Positions 34,394-46,683 of a stretch of 64,000 nucleotides of DNA are shown piece by piece; the first letter of the stretch is position 1, and every line of letters starts with the position of its first letter. The stretch covers positions 87,112,706 to 87,176,705 of the forward strand of contig OZ026619.1 of NCBI GenBank assembly GCA_964020975.1, in the 5' to 3' direction. The DNA is from Hermodice carunculata. Its lineage: Eukaryota > Annelida > Polychaeta > Eunicida > Amphinomidae. The notes beneath the pieces were generated by a model that was given only the letters and a program-made list of their open reading frames with translations, was not told the DNA's origin and did not search any database. The translations under genes were made by a program, and so were the position numbers.

Positions 34394-36766
34394 ATCCGAT
34401 ATACTAGTATATCACAACTGCTTATATTTGTCCATTGTAAGATTCATTGAAATGCGATCTCTCCAATTGAAATGCAAGTTCGAAGCTCTTTTTGAAATGA
34501 GTAATAGTACCAAAAAGCTTGCGTCGTGATATTTACATAAATTTCACTGCGGTTACAAGCACATAATAAAATCACCCCAAAAAGCAGGAAATTTCATTGG
34601 GAACTAAAATTGCAAAACCTCGTAATATAGTCCCATAACTTTTTTGTGCGGAAATATATGTAGGAAAAGTGCTCCTCGAGTTTGTGTGCAGTCTATGAAG
34701 CGAGGCAAAAGGAAGGCGGGGCTTTAGGCAGCGGGAGTCGACCAGGGTCGATTGTCATAAGCAATCAGAGATGGAAAGTTGGTTCGGCGCCACAAGCCCT
34801 AATGTGTTCTGATGAATTGCCACACGGGCAGCGTGTACGGGCACTCCGGTGCCTTGCCCCATGCGAGTCTTGTTCCTGTCTTCTCCTATGTGCAAAACTG
34901 AAGCTGCCCTCACACGTTGACTTAAGCCCATGCAGATCTCCAAAGCCGAGTTCTGCTTGTATTGTATGATGGAATTGCTCTGTGTATGTTCTCGACACTC
35001 CCCAAGCAAATGATATAGTATCGTATTCAGGATCAACAGTCGCGGCCTATTACCACGAGGAGTGATCGGTTATGGATACCGCGTGTGAAGTGGATCGTCT
35101 ACAATTAAATAATGCGAGGCATAATTAATATGAACTTGAGACATATATATTATTGCACGGAAGAAAGATCATATGAAGAATTTTGACATTTTGGTCTTTC
35201 ATTCGTGAACTACAAATATCATCAATGAAATACTTAAATTTCCTTGGATGGGCTCTTCGTAAAAATGGCAATGTAGCCAGACGCGCGTTTTTACTTGTAA
35301 CATTAGTGAGAACATGACGTGCCCAGCTGGCAAATATAAGCAGTTTATAATCATGGGAGGTCACTGCTTAGACAATTGAGTATATTTTGAAAAGGTATAG
35401 TTAAAATCAAATGTAGACCTGGTTAGTGAGAACATGACGTGCCCAGCTGGCAAATATAAGCAGTTTATAATCATGGGAGGTCACTGCTAAGACAATTGAG
35501 TATATTTTGAAAAGGTATAGTTAAAATCAAATGTAGACCTGGTTCTAGTTGGATACTGGACAATCTTCAAAATATTAAAATGAATATATCAATATAGTCT
35601 GTCTTGAGAAAAAAGACACACTCATGGCATGAAAGCCATGCAGTTTACTCATACAATGACAAACAGGCGAACTGACCATACTGCAATGTTCTGATTATTT
35701 CATTAATCGGCGTGGTATCATGGCCTGTAACTTACGTGATCTCTCTAGGTCTTTGAGGGAAAAAAAAAAAAAAACATGTACAGCTTTCGAAAAAACTATT
35801 TGCAACTTACCGGTGTCACTTAACAGCCATCTCCACATGTAAACCTATCTGTTTTCAAGCGGACAACTCAATTTTTCAAAGATTTCGTGTTTCACGTAAG
35901 TTCTATTGTCAAGCTTTCATTGTGATATATTTTACCAAATTCAGATGGGTAGATGCACGGCTTACGTGCTTTAAGTGACAAAGCAGTTCTCTTTCAAGGA
36001 AAGCTCTCCCCGCCTCGCCTCCTATATTTATTGTATCATTACTTTATGCGTGGGAACATGTCTTGCGAACTCGGCGATACATGTTAGCGAACAATACATT
36101 TCCACACTTTAAGGTGTGGTATGCAGTTGTATGTAATGCCAGTTGACAATACCGCTTACATTCGGAGGACTTCCCGTTTATACTTTGTACATTATGATCC
36201 AAATATGGAGAACATAAATCTCTCAGTGTAATGCCTTGTCAAGCAGATGGAAGCAGTTGACAACGTGTCGCACATTTAGGCCGTTTGTCTACGGATGTGT
36301 TATAATAGGCCGTCTAGCAGCAGAACATACTCTGTCAGTCAGTCTTGCGTATAAAAAGTCCTTGTGCCATTGAAGAGTTAAGATGGTCGATATACTAAGA
36401 AAGGTGTTGGGCCTCTTTTGAGAATCATAGGATGTTGAATAAGAATTAAGATAGATTGCGCTTCCAGTGTTGGAATGGTAACAGGCCTGTCATGACGATT
36501 TTGCATGACGAAAAACTGGCAGGACCGAACGGTGCTGGCAGTTGGTTTTTCACCCAGACAAAGATGTAATGTACGAGACTGGGAAGTCTTTATGCTTTTA
36601 TTTCAGTCAATGGAAAAACTTGCATGTTCCAATAATTTTATGTCATGCCCGAGTCATTATGGACTCAAAAGTCTCCAGTGCACATACAACTGATATTGTC
36701 CATCTCGAGCAAGGGTTAAGTTCAGATTGATGTTTAACGTCTATACTGCATATCCTGACATAGTGT

Positions 36767-36769
<3 letters not shown>
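34391..36769 (+). other. Intronic sequence, no gene seen
   Basis: A GC-richer stretch at about 34,690-34,990 is open in several frames but shows no known domain. The 120-bp duplication at 35303-35542 is listed separately. The A-run at 35760-35775 is simple sequence. Confidence 0.6.
35303..35542 (+). repeat. Nearly identical 120-bp tandem duplication
   Basis: Copy 1 35303-35422 and copy 2 35423-35542 both begin ttagtgagaacatgacgtgc. I find one difference (ctgcttagac versus ctgctaagac). The near identity points to a very recent event or an assembly artefact. Confidence 0.95.
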
Positions 36770-36800
<31 letters not shown>

Positions 36801-36831
36801 TGCGGGGGCTGGGGGTGGGGTGGGGGTTGAG
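36770..36831 (+). other. 30-base T-run followed by a G-quadruplex motif
   Basis: Thirty T (36770-36799) are followed by four G-runs: 36804-36808, 36811-36815, 36817-36820 and 36822-36826, with 1-2-base loops. This is a strong G4 pattern on the plus strand. Confidence 0.7.
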
Positions 36832-39800
36832 GTTAACCCGTCTTGTATAAAATATTGTAGTATATGCCTGGATGCACAATGCACTTACAAAGTGGGTCTT
36901 GCTGAGTTTTACAGCTGTCCGTTGGATTTACGGCGGCGCAAAAGAGTTGATTTTAAGTGATGACATGTTCAGGTGGCGTGTCCCGACCACCTGTCTGCCC
37001 ATTCAACCAGCCGTAACGACTGGGCCTGGCTTACATTGGTACCTAACACTCACCCATCCACATGTGTTGTAAATACCTTTTTTTTCTAACTTGACCAAGG
37101 AGTCGATTTTAGATAAATTTTTTTAAACATTAATAACAAATTATTAAGTAAACATAGACAGTTAAAGGTGGAACAAATAATAAAAAACTCAATCCAAACT
37201 TTACTGCACGAAGCCTATGGTCGGGTTTTATAAAGCCACGTTGAGACCAAAGCCAAAGGCATTGCGCGTGAACAAACCTTATAAACGTCACAATATTAGA
37301 ACATATGGTTGAAGCATGTCCACCCATTTTGGGACAGGGTGGGAAGCATGTAGCTCTGCCATGTATGTCTGAAAAATGGGCACATCGCCACCAAACCACG
37401 CATCATCACTCGACATTTCAGATAGGGGGAAAAAAAATGATCACATTTTCACGCTGCAGGCATATGTGACCCTTCTCTCTCAAGTGTTTGCCGCTGAGAG
37501 CCAAAGGAAGATACAACTATAACAATATCTGTAATTATCATGAAAATGTCTACCAATATGTAATTGCTCAAAGGTTTCGCTCGTGCAAGGTGCAGAGAGA
37601 TTTCAACGGCTTCACCGAAAATAATGTGGCCAGTAAATTTGGCGCATAGCCATCATTATGCTATAGAAAATTCTAAACGTATGCAACCAAAAGTGTATCA
37701 CTGGCATTATATACTCTTAATTATATATGGGCACGAAAAATACAGAGTAAAATGTATTCGTAACATGAATTTTTGTAAATGTTTGCGGGAGCCGCAATTA
37801 CCATTTTATATAGCAACATACGGGAAGGCTATTTTGTAAACCATCTTCAGTGTGTTACGGGCATTTAATATGTATCACAGAATTTAATATGAAAAAAAAA
37901 ACCCGCATGTACGATGATTCTATTTCCCATATTAATACCATTACCTTTTTCGTAAAGTTATTTCTAAGAATAAAAGTTGTAAAATACCGCTTTCGTCGAC
38001 ACTTGCGTGTATGCAATAGTTAAAACCACTTTCATGTTTGAAATAATTTAAAACTATTTCATATTTCATGCATGCAAGTCTACGAAAGAGGTATTATATA
38101 AAAGTAAAATATTCGTACACGTAAGATTTGATAATGTACATTTTTACATATATTAAAAAATATGAACTATCTCAACAACAGGATTTTACCTACATGATAG
38201 AAATCGCTTATTTCATGGGCGTAGACCGTGTATATGTTTTGGTGCATATACATGTATGTACTGTGGACATTATTTTTTTTTTCACACCTAGGCCTATGAA
38301 AGGTCGTGTACCGATTGTATAGGTAAAACGATTTCACGCGTGTGTAGATTTTTTTATTCTTGCATAAAAATACTGCAATAAATGATAAAACGGCTCGTTG
38401 AATGCATTGCATTTTAGAAGTTCTAGATCTCCAAGCTTTGTTTCCATTGTTTCTGTTGAACTTTTCTGTTTTTGTTCTAGTATACATGCCGCCATGTTTC
38501 TCCATTGTAGTTTATTTGTAGAGTTGTATATACCTTTTTTGTCCAACAGGTGTATGCATCTTATGGACACATATTGATGTCCATGATGTACAACATTTAG
38601 ATGGCTTCCGTTGGAGCCACATTATTCAAATACTAACACGTCTCCCATTCTTGAAATGCAGAAGCGTTGTAATCTTAACAAGACACTATGTATACATATG
38701 TTTACAGCAACGTTTTTTTCTTTTTTTTTCGCAAAAAGTGCTCGACACATCCATTTGTCCAAACCGTTTTCACTCAAGACTTAATGATTAGACTGGTGCA
38801 TACGGACATGCAGAATACAGGGCCGCCTCACTCACGAGACGCTTTCTGTTTAAAACTGCTATAGCGATCCCTGCAAAGGTCGAGTGATGTTGTGTCTGGC
38901 ACTGTCAAAACAAAAAGCGGTCTAACATTAATATTCAAATGATCTTGAAAATCTCCGATCAGACTCGGCAAGGCATGACCGTAGTGCAGCTGCGCCCAGT
39001 GGCTCTTCTCTGCGGGTGTGACAAGGGACCACTTCCGTCCAAAGGCAAACAATGTTATAAGTTGGGGGCTTCCCTCTGAGCGGGAAGCCACCAGCCGGCG
39101 TGATAAAGGCAACTGGTGCTATATTGGAAAATGAAGCCATCTCCAGGTGGATGCTACAGGCAGAGAAACCTAAAGTCTTAACTCTGCACATAGGTGCCGA
39201 GTTATCCTTTTCATAACCAGTTGTTAGGGGCAGGGCTGCATTTCTATTAAATCAGGAAAATTGGATGAAGAATCCAAATGACACGGCATTCAATATTTCA
39301 GGGCGGACAATGTGTGTCACTCGTCACAGAGGCCACATATATCTAATCAACACCATAATGGATCCATTAGCATTTGCATAAATTTTTAATCAATTTGGGA
39401 GGGATACACCATTAACGTTGGTCCTTTCTTTGTATAATTAGGTTATAATCTGATTTCCAGTTGACGGGTTAGTTCTAAATTATTCACCGGGGAAAGGTCA
39501 GTAGAGTTAAATTTCAACACAGTTCCAATTAAACCAAGGGTACCTCAAGTGAGTAACACTTAAATGATCATTATGCGTTGTTATGAAATTAAACTGGATA
39601 CAGTTAAAATTTCTTAACGTAATGACCCAAGCTGAATACAGCACCTATAGAAGAGGATGTTACTTTATATTCATTCCTGACACTTAGGGGTCGCCCCGAC
39701 TGACTTCTGTTCTAATTTCACGGCGAAAATGATAGTCATTGTACAGAAGATAATGAAGACCCTCGGCCAGACAAAAGCACTACAAGTTTCGGGCTCAAAC

Positions 39801-41490
39801 CTAATTAATTAATGTGTAGACTTAAATAGTAATTTTATCCTGGTAATTGATTTGGCAGATGGGCTAGAGGTAAAAACTGCCTTCAAGTAATTACCTGCGT
39901 AAGGTATTGCCGCCACATACCGTCGTGTTACATTCAGTGTGTCTTTACTGTGTTTATTTTTCTCTGGAAGACGCTATTCATCAAAAGCTGTGCCATTATG
40001 GTGTTTACGATATCATGTCAGAGACCCATGTACTATTTGAACATAAGCGCAATCGACTTTTTCAAGATGTGCAAGTCAGTAACAAAGAACTGTTAACATT
40101 TTTGCTGAGGTGATCAGCTAGAAATTCATTCTTGTCTGTTCGAGACATTATACGTACAAGCTAATCAAACGGACCTTTAGTTGTGGCTTGAGAAACTTAT
40201 ATTAAGACAGACGTGCCACTGAAGAATTATTACATCGTGACGTCCTGTCTTAAAGGTTCCATCATTCCGGATACTCTCTAAGCTTTGCGTTTGTTGCTTT
40301 GACAGTTTATGTCTTTTTGCTCCAGTGCGGTTGTCTTCAAATTTCGTCCACTCCCATCTTCTTCATAATTCGTCCTTGTAATTTTTTTAATCTTGTGTAA
40401 TATTATGTCAAAGGATGGTCATATTTGCTGGTTTATGGGTGCTCTTTGCCCTTAATATTTCATCCATTTGGTATGTGAATGATTGGAGAGCCCTTAATCG
40501 ATATATTTATTGATTCATTTCCTGTTGTGTTTATTTTGGTCGTTGTTTTATCCTGTTGCGGTTTTGATTTAATTTGACTGGTCGGCGACTCCCCAAAACA
40601 TTGGGTCTAGACTATGTGCATGCATGATTGCCCATAGCTTGGCCTTAGGACTTTGTATAAAGGTGTATATTGGTTTTGCGGATTAACCTATGTCTGCAGA
40701 TCTTTTAAACCTTTACAACATAGAAGCCTAAAGGAAACAACCTTTGCAATGTGTTTAGAGCCCCAGTTAGTGAGACGCCGCTGGAGTGCGGTCGGACTGT
40801 GAAATATATTGGCAAAGAAACCTGGTCTAGAATAAAGAATTGGTCAACAGACAAACTTTGTCAGGTAACTTAATTGCCAAAGATCCCAAAACGACAGTTT
40901 TTTTCTGTGTATTCTCGTATCCTAAATGGCTACCTGAGTATATGTATATCTATGTTTGTAGTGTAGATACTGAACACATTAAAACTGAAATCTAACCACA
41001 AGGTATGTTTCCAAACGAACGCAAAAAGGAACTTGAAAAAAAAGATACTGCTTCGCCTAGTTTGTGTAACAGTTACCCTGCAAACAATAATGAAGGCATC
41101 GAATACACGTACACATGATACGTCCAAGTCTGCCATTCCATCGAACAGAAACTTGAATGTTACAGTCTTGTTTCCGGACATTATGTTATTGGCTGTTAGC
41201 TTGTGAAACCTGAAAAAGCACATAGTGTGGTTCGTTTTTATGGACCTACTCGCCAATGAACGACTCGACTTTATATGCCACGTGTACAAAGTGGCAATAT
41301 TGGCGTATGGGAGGTGTCCGTCAGCTCAGAAGAAGGACGTGTTTGAGATATTTCCGTTGAAGGAAAACCCCCCAAAAAACATTGGATGGTAATAATGATT
41401 TTTCAGCTAGCATGGTTTTATGTATAATGATAGACCTCATAATGCATGCCTGGAGTGTTTTCCAACTTGGCAATACCGATTGTAACCGTA
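36832..41490 (+). other. Intronic sequence, no gene seen
   Basis: Mostly non-repetitive. The interval 39,250-39,910 has several homeodomain-type ATTA/TAAT words (atttgcataaatttttaatc, taattaattaatgtg, aagtaattacctg) and looks like a possible regulatory stretch. No open frame with a recognisable product. Confidence 0.55.
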
Positions 41491-42769
41491 AAGGAGCATC
41501 TGCGAGCTGATGGCATTAGCTAGCGTCTGATTCGTCAAGTTTTTGTGGTCACGCTTCATTAGGGCTAATTGGGGAGGGGGGTTGCTAATTTTTGGTCAAG
41601 CCTTTAATAAATCTCCGAAACCGCTTGGCCAGTTGCCTTGAAATTGCAAGGTGACACTTCTAGAGACGCAAAGACCCTAATCTGTTCAACAGGTAGTTCT
41701 GCGATTTTCATTTTTTAAACGAATTTTTGTGTTTTCGCTATTTTCGACTTCTCCAAAATGTTCACCTGAGTTTAGTTGGTAGAATGTGCCTTATGGAAGG
41801 GTCAAAAACAGAGCTGTTCACCGGGTGGTGGTGTTATGGATCCCTGATTTCTGACGAATTTTTAAATCTGGTTGCTTGTCAGTTAATGTACACAATCCCA
41901 TTGATTATCATGCAAGTAAACGGGGACTACCATTGTTATTTACGTTTCACCTCCAAAACCGTCAACCAGATTCACTTTAAATGTGGTGGAGACGTAACTT
42001 TTGCGGTTCCCTACGGGTTTGTTCAAATGGTCTTTTGGAAAAATAAACAAAAAATATTCGCCACAGAAATCGAGAATTGCTTCAAAATTGCACAGGGTCT
42101 CCTATGGGAAACCCCAGACAATAATTGTTCAAAAGGCAGTGCTGTGATTTTTCTATTTTTAGGTATTTTTGTGTGCTTTAGCTCTGCTGACTCATGCCAT
42201 CTCTCATGTCTGGCCATCTATCCATCCGTAAATTTTTACTTGTGAGCGCAATATAGTGCACAGTTTTCAAGATAGCCTCATGTAAATTTCAGAAACTATC
42301 AAGTATTTGAAAATCTAGGTCGAGTTCGATAGCGGTGGCGACACCTGCAGCATTATGTAATTTATGGGTCAAACTGAGTGACCATTCTAGCATTCTTAAT
42401 TTGTGATAGCCCTTTATGAAACTTCGGATGTTGAAAGAGGTCAAAATTTCAGTTGCATGTAATACTAGTGGCGCCACGTATACTTTGAGACGGAAATTAT
42501 GAGACAAACTGTAATATTTACATTCAGAGTTTTTGTTAGCATTGAAAGAATAGGGACACATGTTGTTTTCATCAGTCGATGGTAACATCATGTACAGCAC
42601 GGCACGTGCCAGTGCCTGCTTTGCTACGTAACAAGCGGCTGGCCACACCCATAGCTCCTCCCACTGATAAACATTTTTAAGGTCCTTCGCAGTGGCTATC
42701 AAAACTTTTACGCACAAATAGTTATGCAAATTTAACTCTAGTCTAGTATTAATGTTAATATGAATATAA

Positions 42770-42937
42770 ATATAAAAAATGAAGTCTGTCTCTGTTGTTG
42801 TCATTGGCATGTAACAGCGCGGTTGTGGGTAGGCATTTTCTTCATGACGTCGCTATCGCGACGTCATGAAAAATGCCTACCCACATGCGCGCTGTTACAT
42901 GCCAATGACAACAACAGAGACAGACTTCATTTTTATA
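42770..42937. mobile_element. Near-perfect foldback (hairpin) element, about 165 bp
   Basis: The left arm starts at about 42770 (gaagtctgtctctgttgttg at 42781) and the right arm ends with cagacttcattttta. The arms pair over about 75-80 bp with few mismatches, around the centre gacgtcgctatcgcgacgtc (42846-42865). It is GC-richer than its neighbourhood. It sits within extra sequence (about 42,505-42,960) that splits one copy of the repeat module; the other copies lack it, so it came later. Confidence 0.8.
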
Positions 42938-44819
42938 ATGAAATACAAAATTCAGTACATCGAGAAACGATTTAATTAGACATGCTAAATTTATAGGATA
43001 TGTATAAATCATGTGCATTATCAATTTTTTTTTTATATAATATCAGTGACGTAGGCCTATTTTTGTCAGGTCACCAGTCCTGTAAAGTCGAAAGGGGTGA
43101 TTTTCTAATGGCAGGGTGTAGCTCAGACATCCGTGGCAAAGAGAATTTTAATTGTGCATCCCAACGAGGAGGGGATGCATAAAGTGTTTAGTCTCGTCGT
43201 CCGCCGCCGTGTATCATTTTTCCTTATATTTAGTCCCTTCTTGAGCTATTGCCTCGCAATTTGGTATAGATAATCTGTGGGTCTGGGAAATTTTTGGTAT
43301 ATAATAATATATAAGTATAACCTTAAGGACAAGATCAAATCCTTGTTGCATTTTTCTGATGACTCAGTAATTTTCACATATTCGCTTATATCTTCTTAAT
43401 GCTGCATCGTAGGCCCAAGATTACTATTAAATGTTAATAGGAAAGTACCTATGGACTTTCCATTTGTATGGTTTATTTTAAACCTGGTGACCTTGAAAGG
43501 CCAAACTGCATACATTCCTGTTGATTACTATATAAGTCAAAGAGGATTGCAATGCTAATTCACATTTTCAACTCCACAACTATTGGCCAGATTCCCTTCA
43601 AACTTAGTGGTGATGTACATCGGGTAGGTATCTACCAACTGTGTTCTAATGGTCATGCTCCTGTGATATTTTAATTTTTAATGGATTTTGGGGGTTGATT
43701 TTTGCATTTTTGTTGATTACCATGCAGGTCAATTGGGTCTGCAATGGTAGTTCACATATTAAGTTCTTCAAAACCGTAAGCCAGATTCACTTGAAACTTT
43801 GGGTACAGATACTCCATAGATTTGGATTTTTTTTTCAAATCATTGTGGATGACTTTCAGGTTATAGGTCAAAGTCACAACGCCTTGCAAAACAAAATGGT
43901 TTCCCTGCCACATCTTCAAATGGGTATGATTGAAGTCCATCAAACTTTGTCATCATTTACTCAGGGGAGATTTCCCTTAAATTTGCTAAGAGATGACTAT
44001 GAGGTCAAAGGTCAAGGTCAAACTTTCTGCAAAAGAATGGTGGCCCTTGGTGAGAGGCGCCTGCTCGGGGATACATAATGTTATTTGCAAGAAAAACTCG
44101 CTTCTAGTTTTTAAACTGAGTTGAGGGTGAAGGTCGTGTGGCCACTTGGAATATAAATATGAAAATGTGAACATTCTTAGTAAAAGCTATGCACCCAACT
44201 GTTTTTTACTTAGGGCCACATTACTTTTAGGACTTAGTGTATGAAAATCTACGTCAATGTCGATATTGGTGACGCCATGTATGGTATTTTGCAATATTTG
44301 GGTCAAACTGTGAAAATCTCGTCGCTAGTCCAGCAGCCTTATTTTGTTATGGATCTTTAGAAATTTAATGGGTAGGTGGAGGAGGTCAAAATTTCGGTTG
44401 CATATGATGCTAGTGGCGCCACGTATAACTTGACGGGAATTATGAGTTCAGGTGTCTTGATATGAAATTTGATCTCGAAAAATAATTTAATTAGACATGC
44501 AGAATTTATAGGATGTGTAGACCTTGTCTAATGCTAATATGTTATGTAATATTAGTGACCTTGACCCATTTTTTCTCAGGTTACCAGGCCGATAAAGATG
44601 GAAGAGAGGATTTTATAATGGCAGGGTGTAGTTTGGACATAAATGGCGCTGAGGATTGAGCCTCCAGATCAAAATTGTACTTGCCTATATTGTAGATAAA
44701 ATTGTACTCGGTGACCTATTTTTTAGTTACCGTCACCCAATTATTATGGAGTTTTGGTGCTTGTTCAAGTTTATTGTTTTTACTCAATAACCTCAAAAGT
44801 TATCCGATTAGAACAAATA

Positions 44820-44905
44820 GATCATGTATAAATAGCTGGAGGCAGGGTGCACATTTGGAACGAATATGATCATGTATAGATAGCTGGATGCAGGGTGCAC
44901 ATTTT
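44820..44905 (+). repeat. 48-bp tandem duplication
   Basis: gatcatgtataaatagctgg at 44820 is repeated as gatcatgtatagatagctgg at 44868, and both are followed by a gcagggtgcacattt word. Confidence 0.85.
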
Positions 44906-45714
44906 ATATTGAATTATGTTTGAATCTGAGTTGAAGGTGAAGGTCATGTGGACACGTGGAATATAGGGGTCAAAGTGTGAAAAGCTTGTGAATGTTGTAC
45001 CAAATGTAAATGGATCGTTAAAAAATTTGGCGGGATTGTGAAGGAAATAAAAAATCTCGGGTGATGGAGATACCAGTGGTGCCATGTACAGTAATTGTGA
45101 GCAGAAACATGTCGAAGAAAATAACATGCAATACCTGGAAAAATAAGCTATATATTGATAGGTTATATAGATTATGTCCAGCACCATTATATTGTAGAAT
45201 ATGACTGCAACCTAGGTTTGTAAAGTTGAGAGAAATGATGTGGTGATGATAGGGCGTAGCTTGGATATCAATGGAGAAGAGAATCTATCCTGCAGATCAA
45301 TATCTAACTTTGTGTTCCCATTCAAACAATAAACGCATCTGATCACCCAACCGGCACTTGTTTTGTTTCGAGCCTCTACACTATTGTTATAGATTACAAG
45401 TTAATACAGCACTGGTCCCATGAGCCTCTAATTGGCTATTTTCGGCTTCTCGGAAACCCCACACACTTTTCAAACTTGATGGAAATGTACCTTGATTCAA
45501 TCCCCTAATAGATTTGTACACTACATGGTGTTGCTGGCAATTTCTGACTTTTAACGATTTTCTCGAAATTATGAATAATCGGTAAGGGTACATGTATATG
45601 TTAACATTATTACTATAAGGATAGCAGCAGATTTGATACATTGGCCTATGTGTGGAAAATGAGGGATTCTAGACCCATGGTCACTGTTAAACACCACTTG
45701 AAAAGTATTGAAAA

Positions 45715-45715
<1 letters not shown>

Positions 45716-45761
<46 letters not shown>

Positions 45762-45790
45762 TTCTTTTCTTTTTTTCTTTCTTTCTTTTT
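45716..45790 (+). repeat. (TTTC)n microsatellite
   Basis: tttc units, degenerating at the right end into ttttc and T-runs. Confidence 0.95.
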
Positions 45791-46578
45791 TTACTTTAGT
45801 TGACCTTGAAAGGTCAAACTGACATATTTGCAATTATGGATCATAGGCTTATGGTTACTTTTAACCACTAATAGGAATGTAGTGATGGAGTTTCTTGTGA
45901 AAAGTTTTCAATGGAGACTGAGTGACATTGAAAGGTTAGACTGACATTGGCTTATATAGTGGCAATGGGGGATCTTTTCACTATTTCAGAAATGATGACC
46001 CCAGAAGTATGCGAGTTGCCACTTTGATATTGAAAATATGATGGTACTCCTAAAAAGGCCATTTCTACCGTTCATGTGGGTAACGTCAATGCCATATATT
46101 CCAAGGTCACAGAACACTGCAGTTCCTCACATTGTTCCCTGACTACCAGGATCATTATTTCAGTTGCAACTTGGATGTTGCTTATGGTGACGGTCCTCAG
46201 TAAAGGCTAAAATAAGATGCACATAGCTGATTTTGACCCAACTGCCACGGATTCATGGCTATAGTAAATTTGGTGTTCTGAGTTGTGGCTTGAGAACTAG
46301 TGAGCCAGCACCAAGATATTTGGCCATGATGACGGTCGTAAAGACACGTGACTTTGATCAAATTCAGCAGTCACATGACTACGACAGTCTGCATCCAAGG
46401 TCAGCTGAACACAGGATTGTCACGGTCCTCTTGTTTGGTTTTCAACGAAAGTGGTAAAAATACAATATTGTGTTTGAAACCCGTCACACCTATTTTTGCG
46501 GGGGTGGTTTTGGGTTTGTTTTTTTTGGGTGGTTGTGTTTATTTGTACATGGTCCCTTAATTAAATTGGAGTTAATTG

Positions 46579-46590
46579 TATGTATGTATG

Positions 46591-46681
<91 letters not shown>
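46579..46681 (+). repeat. (TATG)n-(TA)n microsatellite
   Basis: A few tatg units, then about 87 bp of pure ta. Confidence 0.96.

Positions 46682-46683
<2 letters not shown>

Larger units (their letters stand above)
41491..45990. repeat. Block of diverged dispersed-repeat copies
   Basis: Related to the 19.3-20.6 kb repeat at 41,570-42,030 and 43,560-43,960. A second module is present three times: about 42,270-43,150, 44,220-44,660 and 44,960-45,290. It shares caaactgtg or caaactgag, gaggtcaaaatttcagttgc, actagtggcgccacgtata, ttaattagacatgc, aatttataggat and aatggcagggtgtag, more weakly so in the third copy. There is no coding capacity. A hairpin gcatccc/gggatgc lies at 43156-43178. Confidence 0.75.

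Noticed and set aside
34690-34990. GC-richer frames on both strands, possibly an exon
   Set aside because: No domain or family string, and splice borders are not convincing; chance openness is likelier.
38828-39191. Overlapping minus-strand frames of 87-94 codons
   Set aside because: No recognisable motif, no homology I know, no splice support.
41727-42245. 172-codon plus-strand frame
   Set aside because: It lies in a diverged dispersed repeat whose other copies do not keep this frame open.
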